Shown here: piece after piece, positions 8,174 to 16,776 of the stretch | Layout: the number at the start of each line of letters is the position of its first letter | How positions within the stretch are numbered: position 1 is the first letter of the stretch | From: Occallatibacter riparius | GTDB taxonomy: Bacteria; Acidobacteriota; Terriglobia; Terriglobales; Acidobacteriaceae | Direction: 5' to 3' | Length of the DNA: 64,000 nt | NCBI RefSeq assembly: GCF_025264625.1 | Contig: NZ_CP093313.1 | Coordinates: 4,340,001-4,404,000, forward strand | Notes under the pieces: generated by a model | What the model was told of the DNA's origin: nothing | The model's input: the letters and a program-made list of their open reading frames with translations, nothing else | Databases searched by the model: none | Position numbers and translations under genes: made by a program

Positions 8174-9733
8174 ATGAGATTCTTCCCGCTGGTGCTTGCC
8201 GCCGCCACCGCCGCCTCTGTCTTCTTAGGATCGCAAGCCACTGCTGCTCAGGAACTTGACCCAGCCCAACTCCTGCATCCATCCAAGGACACGTGGCCCC
8301 TCTATCACGGTGACTACACCGGGCAGCGCCACAGCAAGCTCACCCAGATCACCCCCTCCAACGTGAACAATCTCACGTTGGCCTGGGCCTTCCAGACCAA
8401 CCAGGAGGCCTGGATCAAGTCCTCCCCCCTCCTGGTCGACGGCATCCTCTACTTCACCGTCCCCGACAACATCTGGGCCGTCGACGCCCGCTCTGGCCAC
8501 ATGATCTGGCATTACAAACATCCCAAAGGAGAAGGCGAACACATTGGCCATCGCGGTGTCGCCATGTACAAGGGCTGGCTCTACTTCACCACCCCCGACG
8601 CCCACCTGCTTTCCCTCAACGCCAAAGACGGCAGCCTCCGTTGGGACAAGGAGATCGCCGACGTCCACAAAGGCTACTGGTCCACCATGGCCCCCCTCGT
8701 CGTGAAAGATCATGTCATCGCCGGCATCGGCGGCGACCTCGATAACATCCCCGGCCTTCTCCGCTCCTACGACCCCGATACGGGCGATCTCCAGTGGGAA
8801 TGGCTGGCCACTCCACCCGCCGAAGAATCTAAAGTCGGCACCGGCGGCGCAACGTGGATGACTGGTACCTACGATCCCGCGCTGAATCTCCTCTACTGGG
8901 GCACCGGTAACCCCACGCCGGTACTCAACGGCACCGTGCGCCCGGGCGATAATCCTTGGACTTGTGCCGTCGTAGCGCTCAACCCCGATACCGGCAAGCT
9001 GGTGTGGGGATTCTCCGTTTCCCCCCACGACACCCACGACTGGGACGCAGTGGAGACACCCGTTCTGGTCGACGCCAACTTCCACGGCCAGCCGCGCAAG
9101 ATGCTGATGCAGAGCTCGCGCAACGGTTACTTCTTCGTACTTGACCGCACTAACGGCAAGAGCCTGCTGACCGAGCCGTACGGTCCCGTCAACTGGGCAC
9201 TCGGCGTCGATAAGGATGGCAAGCCCATCCCCAACCCCGACAAGGACCCCAAGCGCGATGGACGCCTGATCGCACCCGACGAGGGCGGCCTCACCAACTA
9301 CCGTTCTCCCAGCTTCGACCCCAAGACCGGCCTGTTCATCGTCGATACGCACTTCAGCTACAGCATCTACTTCGCCAAGCCCGAAGATGGCGCCTACGGC
9401 TGGGCCGGCGCCGACTACGACGTGTGGGGACACAGCTACATCCAGGCCATCGATTACCAGTCGGGCAAGATTCGCTGGCGACACGACGTGGGTGATCACT
9501 CCGGCGCAGGCGTGCTCACCACCGATACCGGCCTCACGTTCACCGGCGATTCCGAGGGGAACATGCTGGCCCTCTCCACCGCCGACGGAAAGACCCTATG
9601 GCACGCGCAGACAGGCGCCGCCATGCAGACATCTCCCATGACCTACGAACTGGACGGAAAACAGTACGTAGTCAGCGGCAGCGGAGGCGTGCTGTTCGCC
9701 TGGACTCTGCCTGATACGCACGACACCAAGTAA
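8174..9733 (+). CDS. Secreted quinoprotein-like beta-propeller (alcohol dehydrogenase-type)
   Basis: The 519-residue product has a signal peptide (MRFFPLVLAAATAASVFLGSQ) and then an eight-bladed propeller typical of PQQ alcohol dehydrogenases: NLTLAWAFQTN, WAVDARSGHMIWHY, LYWGTGNP, HDTHDWDAVETP and a late LALSTADGKTLW blade. It is shorter than methanol or ethanol dehydrogenases (about 600) and lacks a fused cytochrome c. Acidobacteria carry a quinoprotein subgroup named as possibly lacking PQQ, and this protein resembles that subgroup; I cannot confirm PQQ or calcium ligands. It is probably periplasmic. The sodium symporter gene follows 162 bases later on the same strand. Confidence 0.85.
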   Translation: MRFFPLVLAAATAASVFLGSQATAAQELDPAQLLHPSKDTWPLYHGDYTGQRHSKLTQITPSNVNNLTLAWAFQTNQEAWIKSSPLLVDGILYFTVPDNIWAVDARSGHMIWHYKHPKGEGEHIGHRGVAMYKGWLYFTTPDAHLLSLNAKDGSLRWDKEIADVHKGYWSTMAPLVVKDHVIAGIGGDLDNIPGLLRSYDPDTGDLQWEWLATPPAEESKVGTGGATWMTGTYDPALNLLYWGTGNPTPVLNGTVRPGDNPWTCAVVALNPDTGKLVWGFSVSPHDTHDWDAVETPVLVDANFHGQPRKMLMQSSRNGYFFVLDRTNGKSLLTEPYGPVNWALGVDKDGKPIPNPDKDPKRDGRLIAPDEGGLTNYRSPSFDPKTGLFIVDTHFSYSIYFAKPEDGAYGWAGADYDVWGHSYIQAIDYQSGKIRWRHDVGDHSGAGVLTTDTGLTFTGDSEGNMLALSTADGKTLWHAQTGAAMQTSPMTYELDGKQYVVSGSGGVLFAWTLPDTHDTK

Positions 9734-9895
9734 AGCGATGCAGCAGGAACAGCGGCTTTCAAGCTCTGACAACGTTTACATTTTCCACTGGACGCATCCG
9801 CGCTTCAGTCAATACAGTGGTACGCGGTACCTTCCACCATTTTTGCGCCTTCACCCGCGCACCCTCCGCCCAAAGGAGCACGCTTCACACTCGCT

Positions 9896-11728
9896 ATGAC
9901 TGACGCCCACCTGCATTCCGTTGATTGGCTCATCATGATCCTCTACTTCGTCTTCGTGCTGGGCATTGGCTTTGCCCTCAAGCGCTACATGAAGACGAGC
10001 AAGGATTTCTTCCAGGCCGGCCGCGCGCTCCCCGCGTGGATTTGCGGCCTGGCCTTCATCTCCGCCAATCTCGGCGCGCAGGAGGTCATCGGCATGGGCG
10101 CCTCGGGCGCCAAGTATGGCCTCGAAACCGCGCACTTCTACGGCATCGGCGCCATCCCGGCCATGATCTTCGTCGGCATCTTCATGATGCCGTTCTATTA
10201 CGGCTCCAAGGCTCGCAGCGTGCCGGAGTTTCTCCGCTTGCGATTCGATGAGAAGACCCGCGCCCTCAACGCCTGCTCCTTCGCCGTGATGACCGTGTTC
10301 TCTTCCGGCATCTCCATGTACGCGATGGCGCGCCTCATCCAGGCGCTGCACGTCTTCGACTCCCTCTTCAACTCGCTTGGCCTGCCGCCCGGAGGCATCT
10401 TCACGTTCGCCATCATCCTCTCGGCCATCATCGTGCTCTGCTACATCTTCCTCGGCGGACTCACCAGCGCCATCTATAACGAGGTCCTGCAGTTCTTCCT
10501 CATCATCGCCGGCTTTCTGCCGCTGGTGCTGATTGGCCTCAAAAACATCGGCGGATGGTCGGGGCTCAAAGCGGCGCTGCCCGTCGAGTACATGCATCAG
10601 TGGCGAGGCGTTCTTCACCCCTCCACCAATCCCATGGGCATCGACATCATCGGCATCGGCATGGGCCTGGGCTTTGTGCTTGGTGCGGGCTACTGGTGCA
10701 CCGACTTCCTCGTCATCCAGACCGCCATGGCCTCGCACAACATGGACTCAGCCCGTCGCGTGCCGCTCATCGCCGCCGTGCCCAAGATGCTGTTTCCGTT
10801 CCTCGTGATCCTTCCGGGACTGATCGCGATCGCGATTCCCACGCCGCACTCAACCACCACCGTCACCCGCGCCGCGGACGGCACCATCACCCACGAAATC
10901 CAGGTAGTCTCGCCGCAGGTGGAGCAAGGGAAGGGAATTGTCCCCGCCAAGATCAATCCTGTCACTGGGCAACCCATGCTCGACGCCAGCGGGAAGCCGC
11001 TGCTCGACTACGATATGGCGACGCCCAACATGCTGCTGCACTATTTTCCCACGGGCATCCTCGGCCTGGGACTTACCGCGCTGCTTGCAAGCTTCATGTC
11101 AGGCATGGCCGGTAACGTCACCGCGTTCAACACCGTATTCACCTACGACCTCTACCAGTCCTACATCCACAAAGGCGCGAGCGACCGGCATTACCTCAAG
11201 GTCGGCCGATGGGCCACCGTCGGCGGCATCCTCTTGTCGATTGCTACTGCGTACGCCGCCATCAGCTTCAACAACATCATGGACACGCTGCAGCTCGTAT
11301 TCAGCTTTGTGAACGCACCGCTGTTCGCCACGTTCCTCCTCGGCATGTTCTCTAAGCGCACCACGGGCCACGGCGCTTTCACCGGTCTCATCTTCGGAAC
11401 CGGTGCAGCCGTGATTCATCATGGCCTGACTCTGCCGATCGAGGCGCATGTGGGCATTCACGGCGGATGGCTGCACGTCATCCACACGTATCCCAGCGAC
11501 ATGGCGATGAATTTCTACGGAGCCATCTGGGCCTTCAGTGCCAACTTCATCGTTACGGTGATCGTGAGCCGCTTCTCCCCGCCCAAGCCCGAATCCGAAC
11601 TCGTGGGCCTGGTGCACTCGCTCACGCCCAAGCCGGAAACGAGCCACCTGGTCTGGTGGAAGCGCCCCGAAGCCCTGGCCGTGGCGATTCTCCTCGGCGC
11701 CATCGCCCTCAACATCTTCTTCGCGTAA
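9896..11728 (+). CDS. Sodium:solute symporter (SSS/SLC5 family)
   Basis: The 610-residue protein has about 13 hydrophobic helices. It opens with HSVDWLIMILYFVFVLGIGF and the SSS signature region GRALPAWICGLAFISANLG, followed by AQEVIGMGASGAKYGL. The conserved core LLASFMSGMAGNVTAFNTVFTYDLY lies near residue 400. A 75-residue hydrophilic loop between helices (around residues 320-380) is longer than in many members. The family imports sugars, amino acids or organic acids with sodium. The substrate is not evident. An AAGGAG lies 17 bases upstream of the start, slightly far. It may be co-expressed with the quinoprotein, which could oxidise or sense the transported compound; that link is inference. 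Confidence 0.9.
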   Translation: MTDAHLHSVDWLIMILYFVFVLGIGFALKRYMKTSKDFFQAGRALPAWICGLAFISANLGAQEVIGMGASGAKYGLETAHFYGIGAIPAMIFVGIFMMPFYYGSKARSVPEFLRLRFDEKTRALNACSFAVMTVFSSGISMYAMARLIQALHVFDSLFNSLGLPPGGIFTFAIILSAIIVLCYIFLGGLTSAIYNEVLQFFLIIAGFLPLVLIGLKNIGGWSGLKAALPVEYMHQWRGVLHPSTNPMGIDIIGIGMGLGFVLGAGYWCTDFLVIQTAMASHNMDSARRVPLIAAVPKMLFPFLVILPGLIAIAIPTPHSTTTVTRAADGTITHEIQVVSPQVEQGKGIVPAKINPVTGQPMLDASGKPLLDYDMATPNMLLHYFPTGILGLGLTALLASFMSGMAGNVTAFNTVFTYDLYQSYIHKGASDRHYLKVGRWATVGGILLSIATAYAAISFNNIMDTLQLVFSFVNAPLFATFLLGMFSKRTTGHGAFTGLIFGTGAAVIHHGLTLPIEAHVGIHGGWLHVIHTYPSDMAMNFYGAIWAFSANFIVTVIVSRFSPPKPESELVGLVHSLTPKPETSHLVWWKRPEALAVAILLGAIALNIFFA

Positions 11729-11750
11729 GAGCATCGTCGCCGCAAATCCG

Positions 11751-11819
11751 GGGTGCCCCATCCTAAGCGCGTACTTTGCGCTTGGGGTGGGAGACCACAG
11801 ATTTCCCACAGACTCTGTC
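11751..11819 (+). repeat. Hairpin repeat, copy 1 (REP-like)
   Basis: CCCATCCTAAGCGC (11757-11770) pairs with GCGCTTGGGGTGGG (11778-11791) around a GTACTTT loop. The stem is followed by GAGACCAC, a variable stretch and GACTCTGTC. It lies 22 bases downstream of the symporter stop. A second copy is at 16695-16762, in the same orientation, with compensatory changes in the stem. Confidence 0.75.
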
Positions 11820-11866
11820 ATCCTGAGTGAAGTAGCGTGAGCGGACGCGGTCGAAGGATCTGCGGT
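11819..11866. repeat. TCATCCTGAG-type dispersed repeat, single copy
   Basis: The stretch starts CATCCTGAGTGAAGTAGCGT and ends GGTCGAAGGATCTGCGG. Sequences of the form TCATCCTGAGCGAAG...GTCGAAGGATCTGC are, from memory, scattered between genes in Acidobacteria and several other phyla. Only one copy is in this window. It directly abuts hairpin repeat copy 1 and ends 15 bases before the next gene. Confidence 0.5.
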
Positions 11867-11880
11867 TGTATCCTCCTGTC

Positions 11881-12174
11881 GTGCCCATACTCCCATTCAA
11901 GATCGCGCTATACGTTCTGACCATCGGCGCCGCATTCTTCTGCGCATTTTGGGAGCGGAGACGCAGGCTCAGATTGACCGACGAGCCCCTGGAACTCCAA
12001 CACCAAGACGTGAGCGATTATGGCGCGCTATACGTCATAAAGGAGGAGATCAGGCGGGAGCGCATTCTGAAGAGCCTGCCTCGAGAAACCCTCGCCAAGT
12101 TGAGATTAGTCGGATGTCTCAAATTCCTGTTCCTCGCTGTTCTGGCTATCGAGGTGGTTCTCCTTCAGAGATAG
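11881..12174 (+). CDS. Small two-helix membrane protein, hypothetical
   Basis: From the GTG at 11881 the product is 97 residues (MPILPFKIALYVLTIGAAFF...); a TTG at 11866 would add five and would start inside the repeat. There is a transmembrane helix at each end (residues 5-23 and about 76-93) and a charged middle with HQDVSDYGALYVIKEEIRRER. No ribosome binding site is clear. I do not recognise the family. The gene ends 28 bases before the convergent amidohydrolase. Confidence 0.5.
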   Translation: MPILPFKIALYVLTIGAAFFCAFWERRRRLRLTDEPLELQHQDVSDYGALYVIKEEIRRERILKSLPRETLAKLRLVGCLKFLFLAVLAIEVVLLQR

Positions 12175-12202
12175 GAGAATTGGCATGTGTCGCAAGCGGC
12201 AA

Positions 12203-13294
12203 CTATCGCGGCTTCACAATTCCCGGAAACCATTTCACCGCGTTTTCGTGGTAGATCTTCCGCAGAACAGTGTCCGGGAGGCTCAGCCCCTTCACCTGCT
12301 TTCCCTTGTACTCGATCGTGTCGCTGGTCGCGAAGTAGCGCCAATCATTCGCATACACTGATTCGATCCAGCCGAGCGACGATTCCGCTCCCCCTGCATA
12401 ATCCACGTCGGTTCCATAGATCAGCCTGTCCTGATACTTCGTGATGAATGCGATCATCCTCTCCCGCGGCTGCATCTCGAAGTAAGGCACGCGTGCCGCA
12501 ATATCCACGGCGAAGTTCGGGTATCGATCCAGGCGCCTGCCGAGTTCATCCAGGTCCGACTCCATGCTGCCGAGGTGCGCGCCCACCACGCGCAGGTTTG
12601 GATTCTGTTCAAGCACATGATCCCGCGCGCGCAGAATCTCCTCTTTCGAAGGCACGCCCTTCTTTCCGTACATATACGCACTCGGGTGGTCCCGGTAGTA
12701 CTCGTAGTCCGGCGACGCCGGATTCGGCGGCTGCCATCCCGAATCCGGATCGGCAAGATGCGCCACAAGCGTCTTGTTACGCGCAGCAATATCCTGAAAA
12801 ATCGGCGCGAACACCGGATTGTCGGCCATCAGGTAATGCCCGTTCGCGTCTTTGATCTCCATGCCCACGTTCTTCCAGAGCTTCACCGCAATCGCGCCGT
12901 TGTCGAAGTCCTCATCCAATCCGCGGATGACGTTCTTCGCGTAGCCTGGCTGATTGAACGAATACGGATCGAAGCTCGTGCAAAGCGCGGCATATCCATG
13001 GCTGGCCCTCACGACGTCCATGGCCTCGCTCCGTTGCCTGCTCAGATCCTTGTGCGTGGGCGACATATCGTCGACAACCAGGATGTCCAGAATGTGCAAA
13101 TTGAGCCGTTCAAGGAGCGCAACAAAGCCATCCGCCGCAAACACGTGCGCATGCGTATCGATGGGTTCAACCGCGCGAAAGCTCTGCAGCTCGTCCGTCG
13201 AAAAGGGACCGCTGGCGATCTTGTCGTGTTCAGATTGTTGCGCGCCTGAACCTGCTGCAAAACTCAACGCGATGAGTAGTCCCATGACTTTCAT
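12203..13294 (-). CDS. Exported amidohydrolase (Amidohydro_2 family)
   Basis: The 363-residue product has a signal-like N-terminus (MKVMGLLIALSFAAGSGAQQ) and then a TIM-barrel amidohydrolase: metal-binding DTHAHVF near 45, KLWKNVGMEI with the lysine in strand 4, VAHLADP, VGAHLGSMES and the distal aspartate in YGTDVDYAG. This matches PF04909, which includes decarboxylases and lactone hydrolases acting on small carbocyclic or sugar-lactone substrates. Substrate unknown. Export is less usual for this family. It is transcribed towards the small membrane protein gene, and its own promoter lies in the 65 bases after the permease gene that ends at 13360. Confidence 0.85.
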   Translation of the reverse strand: MKVMGLLIALSFAAGSGAQQSEHDKIASGPFSTDELQSFRAVEPIDTHAHVFAADGFVALLERLNLHILDILVVDDMSPTHKDLSRQRSEAMDVVRASHGYAALCTSFDPYSFNQPGYAKNVIRGLDEDFDNGAIAVKLWKNVGMEIKDANGHYLMADNPVFAPIFQDIAARNKTLVAHLADPDSGWQPPNPASPDYEYYRDHPSAYMYGKKGVPSKEEILRARDHVLEQNPNLRVVGAHLGSMESDLDELGRRLDRYPNFAVDIAARVPYFEMQPRERMIAFITKYQDRLIYGTDVDYAGGAESSLGWIESVYANDWRYFATSDTIEYKGKQVKGLSLPDTVLRKIYHENAVKWFPGIVKPR

Positions 13295-13359
13295 GGGGTC
13301 CCACTATAGCGCACTCTGCCTCGTCGCACCTGCCTGCACTCAACCGCGCCGCAGTCAGC

Positions 13360-16107
13360 CTACTCCGTCCTCAGCGCCTGCATGGGCTCGATCCGCGTCG
13401 CCCGATGCGCCGGCAGCCATGCCGCGGCAAGCGTCATCACAGCCACAACAGCGATCGAAATCGCCATAGCCATTGGATCCAGCGGGCTCAGCTCATACAG
13501 CAGACTCTTGAGAATGCGCGTAGAGCCTACCGCCACCGAGGCTCCCACCGTGAGTCCCAGGGCCAGCAGCAGAAGGCTCTCGCGCAGAATCATCCACAGC
13601 AGAGCGCCTGAGCGCGCCCCCAGCGCCACGCGGATCCCCAGCTCGCTCGTGCGCCGCGCCACGGAATACGACAGCAGCCCATAGATCCCGATGCATGCCA
13701 GAAACACCGCGACGATTCCGAAGAAGCTCGATAGCCGCGCAATCAGAGATTGCGTCGCGATCGATCCATCCACCTGCTCTTCAAGGCTGGTCACGCTGTT
13801 GAGCAGAATGTTCGGATTGATTTGCGCAACTGCCGCACGGGTCCGCGAGATAATCTCGCTGCGATTCGCACCGGGAGCATAACGCACCACAAAATTGCCG
13901 TAGAACCCGACCTGCTGGGTGCATGGAAAGTACGCGCCCATCAGTGTCCCTTCGTTCAGAGCGGTGTACTTAGCGTCCTTCACGATGCCGATCACTTCAA
14001 TCTCGCCGGGATGATCCGGAGCCTCCCCAATAGCGAAGCGCTTCCCAATCGCCCAACCGTCTGGGAAGAACCGCCGCGCCATGGTTTCATTGATCACCGC
14101 GACCTTTGGTGAAGTCTGTGTGTCGTTCGCCGTGAATGTGCGCCCGGCAACCAGCGGAATGCCCATCGCAGAGAAGAATCCGTTGCCGACGTTGTTGAAG
14201 AACACATCCTCACCGTTATGAGGTGTTCGCGTAACACCCTGGAACAGCACCTGGTCGCTCCACCCGCCCTGGTTGAACGTGAAGAACGCAAAGCTGTCTG
14301 CCTGCACGCCGGGAATCGTCTGCACGCGCGATTCGATCTGCTCCTGCAACCGCACCGAGCGAATCTCATCGGGCGTTTTGTGCGGCAGATTCGCCGTGCT
14401 CGAATCGAGCGAGAACACCAGCGCATTGTGCTTGTCGAACCCAGTATCGATGCTGGCCAGATTGATGAGACTCCGCACGAACAGCCCCGCAACAACCAGC
14501 AGCAACACAGACAGCGCCACCTGGCCAACAATGAGCGACCGCGCCAGCGCGCCGCGCGTCGACACCGACGAACTCCCGCGCCCATCCTTGAGCGCCGGCG
14601 TAAACTCCAGCCCCGTTGCGCGAAACGCCGGCAGCATCCCAAATAGCAGTGCCGTAATCACCGTGACGCCGAGCGTATACGCAAGCACTGCAAGGTCGGG
14701 GTGAACATCCAGCGGAATCGGCTCCGGCCCTGGCGTGGCCATATGCAGCAGCAGCGCGCTCGCCTTCCATGCCAGCGCCATGCCCGCCGCCGCTCCCAGC
14801 AAGGCCAGCAGCAGCGACTCCGTCAGCAGTTGCACCACAATGCGCCGGCGCGTCGCTCCCACCGCCATGCGCACCGCAACTTCGCGCGTGCGATTCACTC
14901 CGCGCGCCAGAAGCATGTTGGCGATGTTGGCGCATGCGATCAGAAGCACGAGCGCGACAATCGCCATCAGGATCATGAGCGGCGATGAGAACTTTCCGCG
15001 CAGCCGCGACACTCCATGTGCGCCCGGCGTAAGCTCCACGCTCGCGTGCGCAAGATCATCCAGGTGCTGTGCGGAAGGCTGCGCGCCCATGTAGCTGCGC
15101 ACAATCTGCTTGAACAGCACGTTGGTCTCTGAACTCGCCTGTGCCGCCGTCACCCCAGGCTTGAGGCGCCCGATCAGATAAAGCGATTGAAAGAACTTGT
15201 TATCCAGTCCATTCCATCCCGGCGAAATTTCCTTCTCCATCGATAGCGGAATCCACAGATCCGCGGGCTGCCCAACGGATATGCCGGTGAACCCCGGCCG
15301 CGCAACGCCCACCAGAGTGTAATCGTGCGATTGAATCCGGATGACCTTACCCAGCGCCGCCGTATCCCCATTGAAGTGCCTCTGGAACCACGTGTAGCTG
15401 GCTACGGCGACCGGCGCCGCTCCTGCCGTAGCGTCATCGGACTCCCCGATCGTTCGTCCGAGGAACGCCGGTACACCCAGCACATTGAAGAAGCTGCCTG
15501 AGACCAGATCGACCTGCGTCGTCTGATAAGCCCCACCCGCAATGGACGCCTTCGTATGAAATTGAGAGCTGCTGATCGCCGCAACGCCCGAGAACGAAAC
15601 GTCCTTCGCGCGGAAGTCGCGATAGAACGAATACGAGAACAGCCGCCAACTGCCGTCGGGAATGGATCCTGTGCTGCCAGAAGCCCTGCCGTCTCCAAAC
15701 AGCAGCAACTCCTTCGGGTTCTGCACCGGCAGCGGGCGCAGCAGAATCACGTTCAGCAGCGTAAAGATCGCTGTGTTAGCGCCAATGCCCAGCATCAGCG
15801 AGAGAATCGCAATCGTCGTGAAGCCCGGACTCTTAATCAATTGCCGCAGAGCGAAGCGAATGTCCTGAAAGAAATTGTCGGGAACCGACTCCCAGCGCGA
15901 CGACCAGACCTGGTGCTTAACCGCGCCCGCGCTGCCGACTTCAACACGCGCCGCCCTCTGAGCCGCTTCCCGCGACATGCCGTGGCGCTGCTTGTCCGCA
16001 GCCGACGCCTCAACAAACGCGGCCAGTTCCTCATCGAGTTCCCGGTCCACACGGCGCTTGCCAAACAGCGATCGAAGACCACGGAATAAGTTCGTCAGCA
16101 GGTTCAT
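13360..16107 (-). CDS. ADOP-type ABC permease (MacB/FtsX duplicated orphan permease)
   Basis: The ATG at 16107 (MNLLTNLFRGLRSLFGKRR) has GGAG ten bases upstream and gives 915 residues. An N-terminal soluble helix region (RELDEELAAFVEASAADKQRHG) is followed by two repeats of MacB periplasmic domain plus FtsX permease (first helix IAILSLMLGIGANTAIF; later VALVLLIACANIANMLLARG, IVAVFLACIGIYGLLSYSVARR, and the closing AHRATRIEPMQALRTE). That is the acidobacterial duplicated orphan permease class. The ATPase is not encoded nearby. MacB-like pumps move peptides, lipoproteins or drugs across the envelope without forming a channel. A PadR gene lies 107 bases upstream on the same strand, the standard arrangement for this class. 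Confidence 0.92.
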   Translation of the reverse strand: MNLLTNLFRGLRSLFGKRRVDRELDEELAAFVEASAADKQRHGMSREAAQRAARVEVGSAGAVKHQVWSSRWESVPDNFFQDIRFALRQLIKSPGFTTIAILSLMLGIGANTAIFTLLNVILLRPLPVQNPKELLLFGDGRASGSTGSIPDGSWRLFSYSFYRDFRAKDVSFSGVAAISSSQFHTKASIAGGAYQTTQVDLVSGSFFNVLGVPAFLGRTIGESDDATAGAAPVAVASYTWFQRHFNGDTAALGKVIRIQSHDYTLVGVARPGFTGISVGQPADLWIPLSMEKEISPGWNGLDNKFFQSLYLIGRLKPGVTAAQASSETNVLFKQIVRSYMGAQPSAQHLDDLAHASVELTPGAHGVSRLRGKFSSPLMILMAIVALVLLIACANIANMLLARGVNRTREVAVRMAVGATRRRIVVQLLTESLLLALLGAAAGMALAWKASALLLHMATPGPEPIPLDVHPDLAVLAYTLGVTVITALLFGMLPAFRATGLEFTPALKDGRGSSSVSTRGALARSLIVGQVALSVLLLVVAGLFVRSLINLASIDTGFDKHNALVFSLDSSTANLPHKTPDEIRSVRLQEQIESRVQTIPGVQADSFAFFTFNQGGWSDQVLFQGVTRTPHNGEDVFFNNVGNGFFSAMGIPLVAGRTFTANDTQTSPKVAVINETMARRFFPDGWAIGKRFAIGEAPDHPGEIEVIGIVKDAKYTALNEGTLMGAYFPCTQQVGFYGNFVVRYAPGANRSEIISRTRAAVAQINPNILLNSVTSLEEQVDGSIATQSLIARLSSFFGIVAVFLACIGIYGLLSYSVARRTSELGIRVALGARSGALLWMILRESLLLLALGLTVGASVAVGSTRILKSLLYELSPLDPMAMAISIAVVAVMTLAAAWLPAHRATRIEPMQALRTE

Positions 16108-16214
16108 TCCCGTTCTCCATGCGGCACTGAGCGTTGTGAAATGCGCAACCGTTGCGCCCATTGCGATCACAGCCTGCGGAATCGTCGCGGCTCGAGCGGC
16201 CGCTGCGGACTCCC

Positions 16215-16607
16215 TCAGGCTTCGAGGATGCGGCGAATCGCGGCCGCCTGGCGGTCCCACTGTTCAGTCTCGCTGGCCAGCGCCTTGCGCCCCTTTGCGG
16301 TCAGCATGTAGTACTTCGCGCGCCGGTTGTTCTCCGTCGCGCGCCACTCTGATCGGACATGCCCGGCGCGCTCCATGCGGCTCAGAGCGGGCAGAAGGGA
16401 ACCGGGGTTGATGCGGAATATTCCCGAAGAGACTTGCTCAATGCGCACGGAAACGCCATACCCATGCATGGGCTCGAGCGCCAGCGTTTTCAGGATGAGC
16501 ATCTCCAGAGTGCCCTGGACCAGGCCTCCGGACTTCGACTCACTGGATTTGGATTCGCTGGACTTGGCAGCGCCGGAACCGGCGCCTGACTTCGCGGATT
16601 CAGACAA
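16215..16607 (-). CDS. PadR-family transcriptional regulator
   Basis: The TTG at 16607 (MSESAKSGAG) has GAGGAG nine bases upstream and gives 130 residues; an ATG at 16616-16614 near the same site is out of frame. After a serine/lysine-rich leader the winged helix begins GTLEMLILKTLALEPMHGYGVSVRIEQ, followed by LLPALSRMERAGHVRSEW and the YMLTAKGRKAL wing, all standard for PadR. PadR proteins repress neighbouring efflux genes and release on phenolics or drugs. It is upstream of the ADOP permease on the same strand and probably controls the pair. Candidate operators lie at 16626-16671. The repeat of SSESKS in the leader is low complexity. Confidence 0.92.
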   Translation of the reverse strand: MSESAKSGAGSGAAKSSESKSSESKSGGLVQGTLEMLILKTLALEPMHGYGVSVRIEQVSSGIFRINPGSLLPALSRMERAGHVRSEWRATENNRRAKYYMLTAKGRKALASETEQWDRQAAAIRRILEA

Positions 16608-16625
16608 GCAGACATTCTCCTCTCG

Positions 16626-16671
16626 ACAATCAAGAGGAAACAATCAGCTCCACTAGATTGTCAAGAGGAAA
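16626..16671 (-). promoter_or_regulatory. Candidate PadR promoter and operators
   Basis: On the plus strand ACAATC (16640-16645) and GATTGT (16656-16661) form an inverted repeat with a 10-base spacer; a further ACAATC is at 16626-16631. TCAAGAGGAAA occurs twice, at 16630-16640 and 16661-16671, exactly 31 bases apart. On the minus strand the second copy provides TTGACA (16664-16659), a candidate -35 box upstream of the PadR start. Autoregulation is inferred from layout. Confidence 0.5.
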
Positions 16672-16694
16672 GTTTTTGGAAGGCACAATTTCAT

Positions 16695-16762
16695 GTGCCC
16701 CATCCTAAACGCGCTTTTTGCGTTTAGGGTGGGAGAGCACGAATTCACCTCAGACTCTGTCT
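16695..16762 (+). repeat. Hairpin repeat, copy 2 (REP-like)
   Basis: CCCATCCTAAACGC (16699-16712) pairs with GCGTTTAGGGTGGG (16720-16733) around GCTTTTT. The tail is GAGAGCAC ... GACTCTGTC, as in copy 1 at 11751. Two stem positions differ between copies and change in both arms, so pairing is kept. It lies 15 bases downstream of the DUF4136 gene. Confidence 0.75.
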
Positions 16763-16776
16763 TCGCAGTCCCTCGA

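Noticed and set aside
8225-9499. Long minus-strand open frame of about 424 codons opposite the quinoprotein
   Set aside because: Its product is repetitive in Val, Gly and Asp with no motif, and it mirrors codon bias of the real gene on the other strand.
16215-16643. Longer PadR start from the TTG at 16643
   Set aside because: The extra residues overlap the operator-like repeats and lack a ribosome site; TTG at 16607 has GAGGAG.
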